From: Acutalibacter muris
Lineage (GTDB): Bacteria > Bacillota > Clostridia > Oscillospirales > Acutalibacteraceae
Direction: 5' to 3'
NCBI RefSeq assembly: GCF_002201475.1
Contig: NZ_CP021422.1
Coordinates: 2,170,001-2,234,000 of the forward strand
Length of the DNA stretch: 64,000 nt
Within the stretch, counting starts at the first letter, position 1. Each line of letters begins with the position of its first letter. Shown here one piece after another: positions 34,501 through 43,690 of this stretch. A program made the translations under genes and the position numbers. The notes beneath the pieces are model-generated. The model was given only the letters and a program-made list of their open reading frames with translations. It made no database searches and was not told where the DNA came from.

Positions 34501-35028
34501 CTATCTCCTGCTTAAATAGTATTTCCAGAACTCCGCCCCATCGTTTGGGGCTGTTTCTGAATTCTCCCGCTCCTTAAGAAAGTCCCTGCTGATATCCGAC
34601 AACTTTTTCAGATACTCCACATGACCGCCTCTCTCTATGGCCGCCAAAATATAGTCTGGGATATTGCTTCCGTCTTCTATCTTGAACACTATATCCTTCA
34701 GGTCCATAAACTTAGCAAATATATCGTCCTCCTCCGCGCAGCGCTCAAGCCCGCGCTCGCCGGCGTAATTCTGAAATTCAAAGCATGTGTGCGCCACATA
34801 TTCCTGAAGCCACCTCAGGTCTGCCTCGTCAATGCTGCCGCCCTCCGCAATCCGGGCAACCTTCTCGCAGACGCCCTCAAATGAGCGCACGACCTGCATT
34901 GTCTCAAAGCTGTCACGCCTGCACGCTTCGATGTACTTGACATACTGTGTTCCAAGGAAAACATTTGCCGCCAGACTTAGGGCCAACATTACCGCTCCAA
35001 CACTTCCGATAACCTTAAACCTTTTCAA
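34501..35028 (-). CDS. Single-pass membrane protein of unknown function
   Basis: 175 residues: a basic start and one membrane helix (IGSVGAVMLALSLAANVFLG), then a helical extracytoplasmic region with two or three Cys (EACRRDSFETMQVV, TCFEFQ, ERCAEEDD). It is 12 bp downstream of the 862-residue protein gene on the same strand and could act with it. No family recognised. Confidence 0.7.
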   Translation of the reverse strand: MKRFKVIGSVGAVMLALSLAANVFLGTQYVKYIEACRRDSFETMQVVRSFEGVCEKVARIAEGGSIDEADLRWLQEYVAHTCFEFQNYAGERGLERCAEEDDIFAKFMDLKDIVFKIEDGSNIPDYILAAIERGGHVEYLKKLSDISRDFLKERENSETAPNDGAEFWKYYLSRR

Positions 35029-35040
35029 AGCCCATACCTC

Positions 35041-37629
35041 CTACTGATTTATCATATCCTCCATGGCCTTCAGCAACTGGTCCACGTCCTCTGTCTCCCA
35101 CCGGCTGTAGGGGCCCGCGGAGGGCTTCTCCATTTCCCGGCGCATTTCCCACATCAGAGCCCCGGCCTCCTCGCCGTTTTGCACCGCCTGGGCATAGCGG
35201 CTGATGCTCCCGGGGTCTGAAAGACTCTGGCCAAGCTTGCCGTATACAGCCCTATAGGCCTCCTGCAGACGGTTCACCCAGCGCCGGCCGGCTGAAAGCT
35301 GCCGCACCGCATCACTGGCGGCCTCCTTTGTGGATATGTCCATAGCGTCCAACTTTAACGCCCGTGCCGCCAGACTGAGCCCGGCCAGGGTGCGCCTGGG
35401 GGGCTTTCCCCCGCCGGACTCCCTCCTGCCCTCTACCGCTGTGACCCGGCCGCCCCTTATCATTATAGAGGCGGTCCGGCCCTTTCCGTGGCCGCTGTCC
35501 CGGCCTATGCCCGGGCTTGCCGCGCCGCCCCTGGCGGTCAGGGCGCCGTCCGGCTGGCCGGTGGCCCGGGTCTGGTCTATATATAGAGAGGTGCCGTCCC
35601 CAAGGGAGATGCCGGCGCAGCCCGCGCCGCTCTCAAACAGGCTCTCGGTGCCGCGTTTTAAGAGCAAGGTCACCCTGTTGCCGCTCCCCAAGCTGCACGC
35701 CCGGCCGGAGGGCACACGGCAGGTCACGCCGTCAAGGGTCAGCTCCACCGCGCCTATGCCGTCCGCAAGGGCCAGCCGCCCACTGAAGGGCCGGTCCACC
35801 GCGTCCGTGCCGGCGCCCCCCTTAAGGCCGGTGACCTTGCCGGTAAGCACCCGCAGGGTGCGGCTGTCCTCCTCGTAGCGCCAGTCAACGTCCTCCTCTC
35901 CGCCGGTGACGGTGAAGGGGTTGGGGAACATGGAGATGGGTATAAATTTTCTCTGCATACGGCTCCACTGTAGGTACACGTACCGGGTCTGCAGTTCCTC
36001 GGACCTTCCCCGGCCCTCAAGTGCGATAAGGTGGGCCGGGTAGCCCTGGGAGGGATCGCCCTTTAGGAGCCATAGCCGGGCAAGGTCCGGCTGCGCGCTC
36101 CTTAAAAGCATCATCTGCGCGTGGCGGCCGTCTATTGTCATGCCCTCGAGGGAGCTCCACCCAGGAAACATACTTTTCCACATCAGGTCGTAGGGCTCAA
36201 GCTCCTCCCCAAGGGCGTTGAACACATGGCTCTCCCTGGGGACCTGGAGCATTACCGCGCCCTCTATTACCACGCGGACGGGCAGCTCCGCCGCCTGCCG
36301 CTCCAATATGAACGCCCCCTCCTTTAGGCGCAGAACATTATCAGGCCCGCCCTTTATGTCCCCGAGGCGGGTGAGTCCGCTCCCCGCCAAAGTGAGCGTG
36401 GCCTTTTCCTTAAAGCTGAGCTCATGCAGTTCTGTTTCGCCCTTGGTATAAAGCTGGGTCTTGGCATTATCCACCGTTACTCGGGCGGCGTTTGCATTGC
36501 GTATCTCTACCTGGCCCTGCCCGCGAAGCTCCAGCGCCGAGGTTTGCTCCCCATGGCCGCGAAGGATAACCTTCTCGTCTCCGCTCACAGTGACAGCGTT
36601 TGACTCAGCGTCATATGCCACGCCGGTAAGCTCCCGGCCCTCCGCCGTAAATCCGCCCATATCCTGGGACTGCGAGGCTTGCTGGGCAGCCGGATCTTGA
36701 GTCTCCCCAGTGGCTTCTCCGCTGCTGCCCAGCTCCGGGAGCATACCCACCGCCGCGTCCAGCGCGGCCAACAGGGTCATGAGCAGGTCCGTCTCCCCCA
36801 TGCCCCCGCCGGAGAGCAGGTCCATAAGGTCAGGCATGGAGAAGCCCCCGGAAAACAGCAGGTTCGAGAAGAAGGCCTCCATTCCCGGAGCCATGCCGTC
36901 TAAAAACTGTTGCTGGAAATCCTCCAGGCTATCAAAAAGGCCGTTGGTAAGCTCCGAAACCGCCTCGTCCGGGGCCAGACCGTTCTGCATAGCCTCCAGC
37001 AGCCGCAGGAGCCCCTGGGCGGCCATCTCCGGATCCAGCTTATCCGTGCCGCCTCCGGCTATCACCGCGCCCAGGTACACCGCCGCCAGATACCCCGCCC
37101 CCGGGTCCTCCAGGGGCAGCTTCGCAAGGGCCGCCATTATCTCGCTGCCGCCGGCGCTTTTGTCCAGCCCCAGGGCCGCCAGCAGCTGGTCCGGGTCCGG
37201 GGAGTCCGCCATGGCCAGCAGCAGCCATGCGGGCAGCTGGCTTATCGGGCTTTGGGCGGCGCTATCTGAAAGGGGCAGCCCCGCTGTACCGCCAAGGAGG
37301 CGCATGAGCTCCTGCCTGAGTTTCGACAGCTCCTCCCCCAGGACCTCCCGGTCCGGCGCGCCCTCCGCCGCGGCCTCTCGGGCCAGGCTCTCCATTCGGT
37401 CAACGCCGTCCTTTATCTCTCTCAAGACGGCCTCATTGGCCCGAAGGGTCTGGCGTGCCGCCAGCATTTTTGCTTCGGCCTGACCCACCGGCTGCTTCAA
37501 ATCTATTGACGCGGCCTCTCCCGCCGCAGCCTGCTTTGCCTGGACGCCACCCTCCTGCTTTTCGGCCTTCTGCTGGTATCTGGCTATATCCCTTATCTGT
37601 TCCCTGCTGACGCTGTTGACCCCCTCCAT
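35041..37629 (-). CDS. Large protein of unknown function with flagellin-like helix and beta-solenoid-like region
   Basis: 862 residues, no signal peptide. Residues about 50-110 (MLAARQTLRANEAVLREIKD, then GVDRMESLAREAAAEG) read like the N-terminal helix hairpin of flagellin. Residues 110-330 are Leu/Gly/Ala-rich. Residues about 340-450 show short hydrophobic strands at regular intervals (VSGDEKVILRGHG, LELRGQGQVEIRNANAARVT), suggesting a beta-solenoid. The C-terminal part has RGGRVTAVEGRRESGGGK and helices. No family recognised. It appears intact, and its size suggests a structural or cell-envelope role. Confidence 0.7.
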   Translation of the reverse strand: MEGVNSVSREQIRDIARYQQKAEKQEGGVQAKQAAAGEAASIDLKQPVGQAEAKMLAARQTLRANEAVLREIKDGVDRMESLAREAAAEGAPDREVLGEELSKLRQELMRLLGGTAGLPLSDSAAQSPISQLPAWLLLAMADSPDPDQLLAALGLDKSAGGSEIMAALAKLPLEDPGAGYLAAVYLGAVIAGGGTDKLDPEMAAQGLLRLLEAMQNGLAPDEAVSELTNGLFDSLEDFQQQFLDGMAPGMEAFFSNLLFSGGFSMPDLMDLLSGGGMGETDLLMTLLAALDAAVGMLPELGSSGEATGETQDPAAQQASQSQDMGGFTAEGRELTGVAYDAESNAVTVSGDEKVILRGHGEQTSALELRGQGQVEIRNANAARVTVDNAKTQLYTKGETELHELSFKEKATLTLAGSGLTRLGDIKGGPDNVLRLKEGAFILERQAAELPVRVVIEGAVMLQVPRESHVFNALGEELEPYDLMWKSMFPGWSSLEGMTIDGRHAQMMLLRSAQPDLARLWLLKGDPSQGYPAHLIALEGRGRSEELQTRYVYLQWSRMQRKFIPISMFPNPFTVTGGEEDVDWRYEEDSRTLRVLTGKVTGLKGGAGTDAVDRPFSGRLALADGIGAVELTLDGVTCRVPSGRACSLGSGNRVTLLLKRGTESLFESGAGCAGISLGDGTSLYIDQTRATGQPDGALTARGGAASPGIGRDSGHGKGRTASIMIRGGRVTAVEGRRESGGGKPPRRTLAGLSLAARALKLDAMDISTKEAASDAVRQLSAGRRWVNRLQEAYRAVYGKLGQSLSDPGSISRYAQAVQNGEEAGALMWEMRREMEKPSAGPYSRWETEDVDQLLKAMEDMINQ

Positions 37630-37696
37630 GGCGACGGCCCTCCGTTTCCTATATATTGTTTAGTATATAAATAATATCGTCTCCCAGGCGAAAAAA

Positions 37697-37728
37697 ATAA
37701 GGGGGCCGGAAAACTCCGGCTCCCTTAT
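37697..37728 (-). terminator. Terminator of metK
   Basis: ATAAGGGGGCCGGA / TCCGGCTCCCTTAT stem with one G-T-type mismatch. Read on the minus strand, a T7 run follows. A palindromic repeat (37738-37844) separates it from the metK stop. Confidence 0.8.
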
Positions 37729-37737
37729 GGTCTGTAT

Positions 37738-37844
37738 TATAAGTTAACGCAGTTCAAAAGAGGTAAATACCTCTTTTGAATCAGGCGGCATAACCGCCAA
37801 GCTTGAAAATCAGTATTTACCGATTTTCAAGTGCGTTTACTATA
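37738..37844. repeat. Modular palindromic repeat, copy 1 (three hairpins)
   Basis: Ends TATAAGTTAACGC / GCGTTTACTATA. Inside are hairpin A (TTCAAAAGAGG / CCTCTTTTGAA), hairpin B (GGCGGC / GCCGCC-like) and hairpin C (CTTGAAAATC / GATTTTCAAG). Further copies lie at 54113-54194 and 56629-56684. It sits between a stop codon and a terminator. Confidence 0.8.
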
Positions 37845-37850
37845 TCAGCT

Positions 37851-39035
37851 CTACGCGTTCTCAACGGCCTCGCGCAGGGCCTCTGTGCGGTTGGTCTGCT
37901 CCCAGGTCACGCCCAGGTCCTCGCGGCCCATATGGCCGTAGGCGGCGAGCTTCTTATAAATAGGACGGCGCAGGTCCAGCTCCTTGATGATAGCAGTGGG
38001 CCGAAGGTCAAAGACCTTCTGCACGGCCTCGGAGAGGGCCTCGTCACTGACGGAGCCGGTGCCGAAGGTGTCCACCATCACGGACACCGGACGGGCAACG
38101 CCGATGGCGTAGGCCAGCTCCACCTCTGCCCTCTTGGCAAGGCCCGTGGCAACGATATTCTTCGCCACCCAGCGGGCGGCATATGCGGCGGAGCGGTCCA
38201 CCTTGGTGGGGTCCTTGCCGGAGAAGCAGCCGCCGCCGTGACGGCCATAGCCGCCGTAGGTGTCCACGATTATCTTGCGCCCGGTAAGTCCGCTGTCGCC
38301 CACAGGGCCGCCCACTACAAAGCGGCCGGTGGGGTTAATGTATATCTTGGTCTCCTTGTCCACCAGCTCGGAGGGGATAACCGGCTTTATCACGTACTTT
38401 ATCATGTCCTTCTTCAGCTTATCCAGCTTCACGTCCGGGTCGTGCTGGGTGGAGACCACTATGGCCTCGATGCGCTTGACAGCGCCGTCCTCTCCGTACT
38501 CCACGGTCACCTGGGTCTTGCCATCGGGGCGCAGATATTTAAGGGTGCCGTCTTTACGCACCTGGGCAAGCTGCCTTGCCAGCTTATGGGAGAAGGAGAT
38601 GGCGGCGGGCATGAGCTCCGGGGTCTCGTCACAGGCATAGCCGAACATCATGCCCTGGTCCCCCGCGCCGATAAGGCTGTTCTCGTCGGTCTCGCCATTC
38701 TTGGCCTCCTGAGACTCGTTGACGCCCATGGCAATATCCGGTGACTGGGAGTCAATGGAGGTGAGCACGCCGCAGGTGTTGCCGTCAAAGCCGCACTCGG
38801 GGTTGTCATAGCCTATCTCCTTAATTACCTCCCGGGCTATGCCGGCAATGTCTACATAGCAGTTTGTGGATATCTCCCCCATCACATGGACCACGCCGGT
38901 GGTGGCAGTGGTCTCGCAGGCCACGTGGGCATTGGGGTCCTGACTGATGATGGCGTCCAGCACAGCGTCGGAAATCTGGTCGCAGACCTTGTCGGGATGG
39001 CCCTCGGTGACGGATTCAGAGGTGAACAGTTTCAT
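37851..39035 (-). CDS. metK: S-adenosylmethionine synthetase
   Basis: The 394-residue enzyme makes SAM from methionine and [23 protein letters not shown] opens the protein, [12 protein letters not shown] is the methionine-loop signature and [19 protein letters not shown] binds phosphate and Mg/K. It is complete. A SAM-I riboswitch precedes it and should turn expression off when SAM is abundant. Confidence 0.97.
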   Translation of the reverse strand: MKLFTSESVTEGHPDKVCDQISDAVLDAIISQDPNAHVACETTATTGVVHVMGEISTNCYVDIAGIAREVIKEIGYDNPECGFDGNTCGVLTSIDSQSPDIAMGVNESQEAKNGETDENSLIGAGDQGMMFGYACDETPELMPAAISFSHKLARQLAQVRKDGTLKYLRPDGKTQVTVEYGEDGAVKRIEAIVVSTQHDPDVKLDKLKKDMIKYVIKPVIPSELVDKETKIYINPTGRFVVGGPVGDSGLTGRKIIVDTYGGYGRHGGGCFSGKDPTKVDRSAAYAARWVAKNIVATGLAKRAEVELAYAIGVARPVSVMVDTFGTGSVSDEALSEAVQKVFDLRPTAIIKELDLRRPIYKKLAAYGHMGREDLGVTWEQTNRTEALREAVENA

Positions 39036-39088
39036 TATTATTTCCCCTTTCAGTATTTGTCAGGATAAACCCTTTGGGCAAATAAAAT

Positions 39089-39112
39089 AGGACTCTCGAA
39101 AGCGAGGGTCCT
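39089..39112 (-). terminator. Terminator arm of the metK riboswitch
   Basis: AGGACTCTCG / CGAGGGTCCT stem followed on the minus strand by a T-rich tract (ATTTTATTT). Its upstream arm overlaps the 3' strand of the aptamer P1 stem, so the two folds exclude each other. Confidence 0.85.
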
Positions 39113-39241
39113 TATTACGCCTCATCTTTCGGAGAGTTACAAAGGTAACTCTTGATTCCGCAGGAATTAGCACCTTGCAGCTTTCACGCTACAGGTTGCC
39201 GGGCATCACAGGGCCTGTCCCTCCGCCGCTCTTGATAAGGA
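39110..39241 (-). promoter_or_regulatory. SAM-I (S-box) riboswitch upstream of metK
   Basis: Read on the minus strand the conserved blocks appear in order: CTTATCAAGAG, GAGGGAC-GGCCC, GATGCCCGGCAACC, AAGGTGCTAATTCCTGC and AGATGAGGCG. Together with the terminator it is an OFF switch responding to SAM. Confidence 0.95.
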
Positions 39242-39263
39242 TTTATTCTGTTTTCTGCGATAT

Positions 39264-39292
39264 ACTATATCACGGTTTTCTGCGTTTGTCAA
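39264..39292 (-). promoter_or_regulatory. metK promoter
   Basis: On the minus strand TTGACA (39292-39287), a 17-bp spacer and TATAGT (39269-39264), about 25 bp upstream of the aptamer. The remaining bases to 39430 hold nothing I can call. Confidence 0.75.
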
Positions 39293-39430
39293 TAGTCTTG
39301 TGGGTATTTTGCGGCCGGGGAGCTTAAATTTTTTTCATGCCCTATTCCTCAAGTATGTACGCCGTGCCGTACTCCGCAGAAGCAGGAATAGTATTTCTCT
39401 GCGACGCTCTCTATGTCATGGCCTGTCATC

Positions 39431-40768
39431 TTACTTTTTCTCCTCCTCTCTCCTGCGGCGTTTCCACTCCTCTATCTGCCTGAGTCGCTCCCCGAACCGC
39501 GCCTCATTTCCCTGATCGGTGGGGACGTAGTACCTGCGGTCCTTTAAGGAGTCCGGCAGGCACTGCATGGTGGTCAGCTTATCTGCATAATCATGGGCGT
39601 ACTGATAGCCCTTGCCATAGTCCAGGTCCTTCATAAGCCGGGTGGGCGCGTTGCGGATAATAAGCGGCACGGGCTCCGCCAGCATTTTCTGCGCGTCGGC
39701 GGCCGCAGCCATGTATGCGGCCTCCGCAGCGTTGGACTTGGGGGCCAGGGACATATAGATCACCGCGTGGGTAAGGTTCACATTGCACTCGGGCATACCG
39801 ATAAAGTGGCTGGCCTGATACGCCGCCACGGCTATCTCCAGGGCCCGGCTGTCCGCCAGGCCAATGTCCTCGCTGGCAAAGCGCACAAGTCTCCGGGCCA
39901 CGTAGAGGGGGTCCTCCCCGGCCTCCAGCATACGCGCCAGCCAGTACACCGCTGCCTGGGGGTCGCTGTTGCGCATGGACTTGTGCAGGGCCGAGATAAG
40001 GTTATAGTGCTCTTCGCCGTTCTTATCATATAGCAGCGACTTCTTGTTTATGCACTGCTCCAATATCTCCTGTGTGACGGTTATCTTGCCGTCCTGCCGC
40101 TGGGCGTTGAGGACCACCATCTCCAGTGTTCCCAGAGCAGTGCGGGCGTCACCGTTGGCAAAACCCGCTATCATCCCCAGCATATCCTCGCTTATCTGCA
40201 CATTTTGCCCGCCGAAGCCCCTGGGGTCGGTGAGAGTCCTGGTCATAAGGGCAACCAGGTCCTCGATACTCAGGGCCTGCAAAACGAACACCTTGCACCT
40301 TGAGAGAAGGGCCGAGTTCACCTCAAAGGAGGGGTTCTCGGTAGTGGCCCCGATAAGCACGATGCTGCCCTTCTCCACAAAGGGCAGGAAAGCGTCCTGC
40401 TGGGCTTTGTTAAAGCGGTGTATCTCGTCCACAAAGAGAATAGTCCGCTCGCCCAGCAGCCTGGTACGGTCTGCCTCGTTCATGACCTCTTTTATCTCCT
40501 TGATGCCGCTGGTGACCGCACTGAAATTTATGAAATTAGACTGGGTGCGCCGGGCGATTATTCTGGCAAGGGTGGTCTTCCCCACCCCCGGCGGGCCCCA
40601 AAACACCATTGACGGCACCCTGTCCCTGTCGATAAGCTGGCGCAGCACCTTGCCCTCACCCAAAAGGTGCCGCTGGCCCGCAAACTCCTCCAGGTTTCTG
40701 GGACGCATTCGGGTGGCCAGCGGAGTATCCGCCGGGTCCGCTTCAAAAAAAGTGGTCTGCTGGTCCAT
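39431..40768 (-). CDS. rarA: Replication-associated recombination protein RarA (MgsA)
   Basis: The 445-residue AAA+ ATPase acts at stalled replication forks. Walker A is GPPGVGKTTLARIIA, Walker B ILFVDEIHRFNKAQQD, sensor 1 IGATTENPSFEVN. The C-terminal tetramerisation region contains DPQAAVYWLARMLEAGEDP. ATG 40768 follows AAAGG; a TTG two codons upstream is less likely. Confidence 0.94.
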   Translation of the reverse strand: MDQQTTFFEADPADTPLATRMRPRNLEEFAGQRHLLGEGKVLRQLIDRDRVPSMVFWGPPGVGKTTLARIIARRTQSNFINFSAVTSGIKEIKEVMNEADRTRLLGERTILFVDEIHRFNKAQQDAFLPFVEKGSIVLIGATTENPSFEVNSALLSRCKVFVLQALSIEDLVALMTRTLTDPRGFGGQNVQISEDMLGMIAGFANGDARTALGTLEMVVLNAQRQDGKITVTQEILEQCINKKSLLYDKNGEEHYNLISALHKSMRNSDPQAAVYWLARMLEAGEDPLYVARRLVRFASEDIGLADSRALEIAVAAYQASHFIGMPECNVNLTHAVIYMSLAPKSNAAEAAYMAAAADAQKMLAEPVPLIIRNAPTRLMKDLDYGKGYQYAHDYADKLTTMQCLPDSLKDRRYYVPTDQGNEARFGERLRQIEEWKRRRREEEKK

Positions 40769-40794
40769 ATGCAAATGCCTTTCTATATGATAAT

Positions 40795-41682
40795 TTATGC
40801 AGATCTGTCGCCTATCTCCTTGCGGTACTGGCTGGGAGAGCGCCCCGTATGGGCGCGGAAAACCTTGGCATAGTATGATGGGTCGTTAAATCCGGCAGCT
40901 TCGGCGGCTTCGGACACCGATGAACCCTCCTTCAAGTTTATCAGGCTTTTGCCCACCCGGTAGTCCAGCAAATAGTCGAACAGCGGCGTGCCCATCTGGC
41001 GCTTGAAGAACCGGCAGCATTCGCTCTTGCACAGACCCACATGGGCCGCTATATCCTCAAGGGTGATCTTATCTGCATAATGTTCATGCAGAAACGTGAG
41101 TATCTCTCTGAGGCGCCGCAGCTTCTCCGGGTCCTCGCTCTGGCCGCCGCCTGCCTGCGCAGCACAATGTGCAGATAGTTCGACCCATATCTGCATAAAA
41201 TGTGTCTGCACCAGCAGTTCATATCCCTCGGGCCGATGGCTGCACAGCTCGTAAATCTTATTCAGATACTCAAGGACTATAGCCTGCCAGGGCTCCCTTC
41301 TGGTGAGCAAAATGGACGAAAGCCCCTGGCTCTCCACCAGCGGGGCCACGTACTTCGCGCCCACCAGGCTACCCTCGAACCCCGAGAGCAGCCGAGGGTG
41401 CACGGTTATGGAAATATAGTCGCAGTCCGTCTCCCGCATACTGCCGGAATGCAGCGCGCCTGAGTTACAGAAGAGCCCCTCCCCGGCGGACAGCAGGTAC
41501 CGGCTGTCGTTGACTCGGTACTCCATACGCCCGGCAGCCGCCAGGGTAAATTCCACCTCGTCGTGCCAGTGCCAGGGAAAGGAGCCGGTGGGATATGCGG
41601 AAATCAGCTTGCGCCCCACATATACTGGGAAGCCGTAGGTGCCGTGCAGCTTCACTTCGCGTTTCTGGCTGGTCAGTTCCAT
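40795..41682 (-). CDS. AraC-family transcriptional regulator
   Basis: The 295-residue protein has an N-terminal cupin (about 20-130; FPWHWHDEVEFTLAAAGR) that probably binds a sugar-like ligand, and C-terminal paired HTHs (about 190-290; ITLEDIAAHVGLCKSECCRF and GFNDPSYYAKVFRAHTGRSP). I chose ATG 41682 after GAAAGAGGTGG. No sugar operon is adjacent except the GH3 gene 6 kb away, so its target is unknown. Confidence 0.88.
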   Translation of the reverse strand: MELTSQKREVKLHGTYGFPVYVGRKLISAYPTGSFPWHWHDEVEFTLAAAGRMEYRVNDSRYLLSAGEGLFCNSGALHSGSMRETDCDYISITVHPRLLSGFEGSLVGAKYVAPLVESQGLSSILLTRREPWQAIVLEYLNKIYELCSHRPEGYELLVQTHFMQIWVELSAHCAAQAGGGQSEDPEKLRRLREILTFLHEHYADKITLEDIAAHVGLCKSECCRFFKRQMGTPLFDYLLDYRVGKSLINLKEGSSVSEAAEAAGFNDPSYYAKVFRAHTGRSPSQYRKEIGDRSA

Positions 41683-41752
41683 GTGCCCACCTCTTTCCTC
41701 TATTATAAGCCAAGGTGGAAAGAAAAGCAAGCACGGAATATCCCCGCGTCTT

Positions 41753-42459
41753 TCATATGACTTTCATGCTCCGCCATTTGCCGCTCCGCCAACGCAAAGC
41801 GTAAATTACGGCCCTAAGCCCCCAGTCCAGCATAGCCATAGATATCCAGATGCCCACCGCGCCCAAATTCAACCCATAGCACAGCAGGTAGGCCCCACCG
41901 AAGCGGAACACCCACATGGAAACGATAGACATAATCATAGGATACTTCACGTCCCCGGCCGCCCTCAACGACGTTGTCTGCACAAAGGGCAGCGGCCAAA
42001 GAGTTGCCGCGCCGATGGTGTGCCACAGAAACATGGAGCCAATTAAGGCTGCGGTCTCGGCACTGAGGGTATAGAGGTTCAAAATCAGCGGCAGTCCCAG
42101 GTACATAAATGTGCCAAGCCCCAGATTTGCCAGCATAGTGAGCAGTATCAGCCTACGGTTATAGTATTTTGCCTGCTCATACTCGCCCGCCCCCACGCAC
42201 CGGGCGATTACCGTAACAATTGCCAGCTGTACCGCCCCGCCACCACCGCGCCGCCTGCCGCCATGGCGGAGAATATGTAAAAGATCAGCACCATAACCGT
42301 GTCGATAAGAGAGACTCCAGACACCGCCGCTTCTCCCGCGCTGGACACCATCACCGAGTCTATCATGCCCACTACCAGGGAGAGGGCGCTCTCAATTATA
42401 AGGGGGATGATCAGGGCTAGAAGGTCCTTCTTAGTAAATAAGCGTTTACTTTTTTCCAT
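41753..42459 (-). pseudogene. MATE efflux gene with a large internal deletion
   Basis: The first part (42459-42208) gives MEKSKRLFTKKDLLALIIPL, helix 1 and helix 2, ending AGGAVVAGRYSWQ. The second part is in another frame and runs QLAIVTVIARCVGAGEYEQAKYY to the C terminus (41753). About 200 residues, the end of the first half and the start of the second, are missing. The break joins the equivalent helix-2-type loops of the two pseudo-symmetric halves. Start chosen after GGAGG. Confidence 0.85.
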
Positions 42460-42670
42460 CTCAAACCTCCGCTCGTGTTTTCTGGCTCTATTATAACGCA
42501 ATCTATCTTTAAAGGGAAGTTCCGATTGTCACAAAGAAGCAGTGAAGTATGTCCACTCGGCAGGCCAGCCGGAGCAGAAGCCCCTGCGGATTCTTCGGCG
42601 TTGTTGCCTTGCCTTTTTACTGCTAAAGGCATAGCCATAATAATTATGCAGCTTAGAGTTGTACCCATAC

Positions 42671-42700
42671 TTGACGGGTATAGATACCTCATGCTATAAT
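42671..42700 (+). promoter_or_regulatory. LysR gene promoter with internal palindrome
   Basis: TTGACG (42671-42676), an 18-bp spacer and TATAAT (42695-42700). The spacer holds GGTATAGATACC (42677-42688), a likely autoregulatory site. Confidence 0.6.
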
Positions 42701-42722
42701 TTCTCCAAAAAGGGGAATTGCT

Positions 42723-43604
42723 ATGGAATTTCGCGTCCTGCAATACTTTCTGGCCGTGGCACGGGAGCAGAGTTTCACCAGCGCGGCAGACTATCTTCAC
42801 CTGTCCCAGCCCACCCTGTCCCGCCAGCTGAAGGACTTAGAGGACGAGCTGGGCAGACAGCTTTTTGTCCGCAGCAACCGGGGCATCACTCTCACGGAGG
42901 AGGGCATGATCCTGCGCAAGCGGGCGGTGGAAATGGTGCAGCTCCTGCGGCAGACCGAGGACGAGATTGCCAGGGCCGACGAGCATACCGCCGGCGACGT
43001 GTACATCGGCGCCGGGGAATCCGAGCTGAACCGGGTGCTGGCCCGCACCGCCCGGCGGGTCAAGGAAAAATATCCGGGCATAAATTTTCATATCGCCAGC
43101 GGGAACTTCGAGTTTGTCACGGAGCGGCTGGACAAGGGCCTCCTTGACTTCGGCATGGTCTACGGCAAAACAAGCCCTGTTCAGTTCAACACCCTGACCC
43201 TGCCGGAAAAGAATCGCTTTGCGGTGCTTATGCGGGAGGATTCCCCTTTGGCGCAAAAGGAGGTCATCTCCCCCGCCGACCTGCACAAGCAGCCCCTCAT
43301 CGTCTCCATTTCAGAGCTGCGGGAGGGCGGCAGCGGGCTGTCCTGGCTCAGCTGCGACCCGGCAAAGCTGAATATCACTGCGACTTATACTCTTGTCTAC
43401 AACGCCACTTTGCTGGTGGAGGAGGGACTTGGCTATGCCATATGCTATGATAAACTGGCCAATACGGCGGGAAACGGCCTTTGCTACCGGCCCCTTACCG
43501 GCGCGCCGGAAGCTCCCTGCAATATCATCTGGAAGAAGTTCCAGATACTTTCAAAGCCTGCGGAAAAATTTCTGGCTTGCCTGCAAGAACATCTGAACGT
43601 ATAA
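42723..43604 (+). CDS. LysR-family transcriptional regulator
   Basis: The 293-residue protein has an N-terminal winged HTH (EFRVLQYFLAVAREQSFTSA, then LHLSQPTLSRQLKDLEDELG) and a periplasmic-binding-protein-like effector domain (about 95-290). It is divergent from the deleted MATE gene, which may have been its target. AGGGG precedes the start. Confidence 0.92.
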   Translation: MEFRVLQYFLAVAREQSFTSAADYLHLSQPTLSRQLKDLEDELGRQLFVRSNRGITLTEEGMILRKRAVEMVQLLRQTEDEIARADEHTAGDVYIGAGESELNRVLARTARRVKEKYPGINFHIASGNFEFVTERLDKGLLDFGMVYGKTSPVQFNTLTLPEKNRFAVLMREDSPLAQKEVISPADLHKQPLIVSISELREGGSGLSWLSCDPAKLNITATYTLVYNATLLVEEGLGYAICYDKLANTAGNGLCYRPLTGAPEAPCNIIWKKFQILSKPAEKFLACLQEHLNV

Positions 43605-43690
43605 GGTTATAAATGAATGGGTTCAAACCGCCGGTTACCAACAGTCCAATCAGAATCGTTCTTACATAGTTTTTCCATATAAATTCCTTC

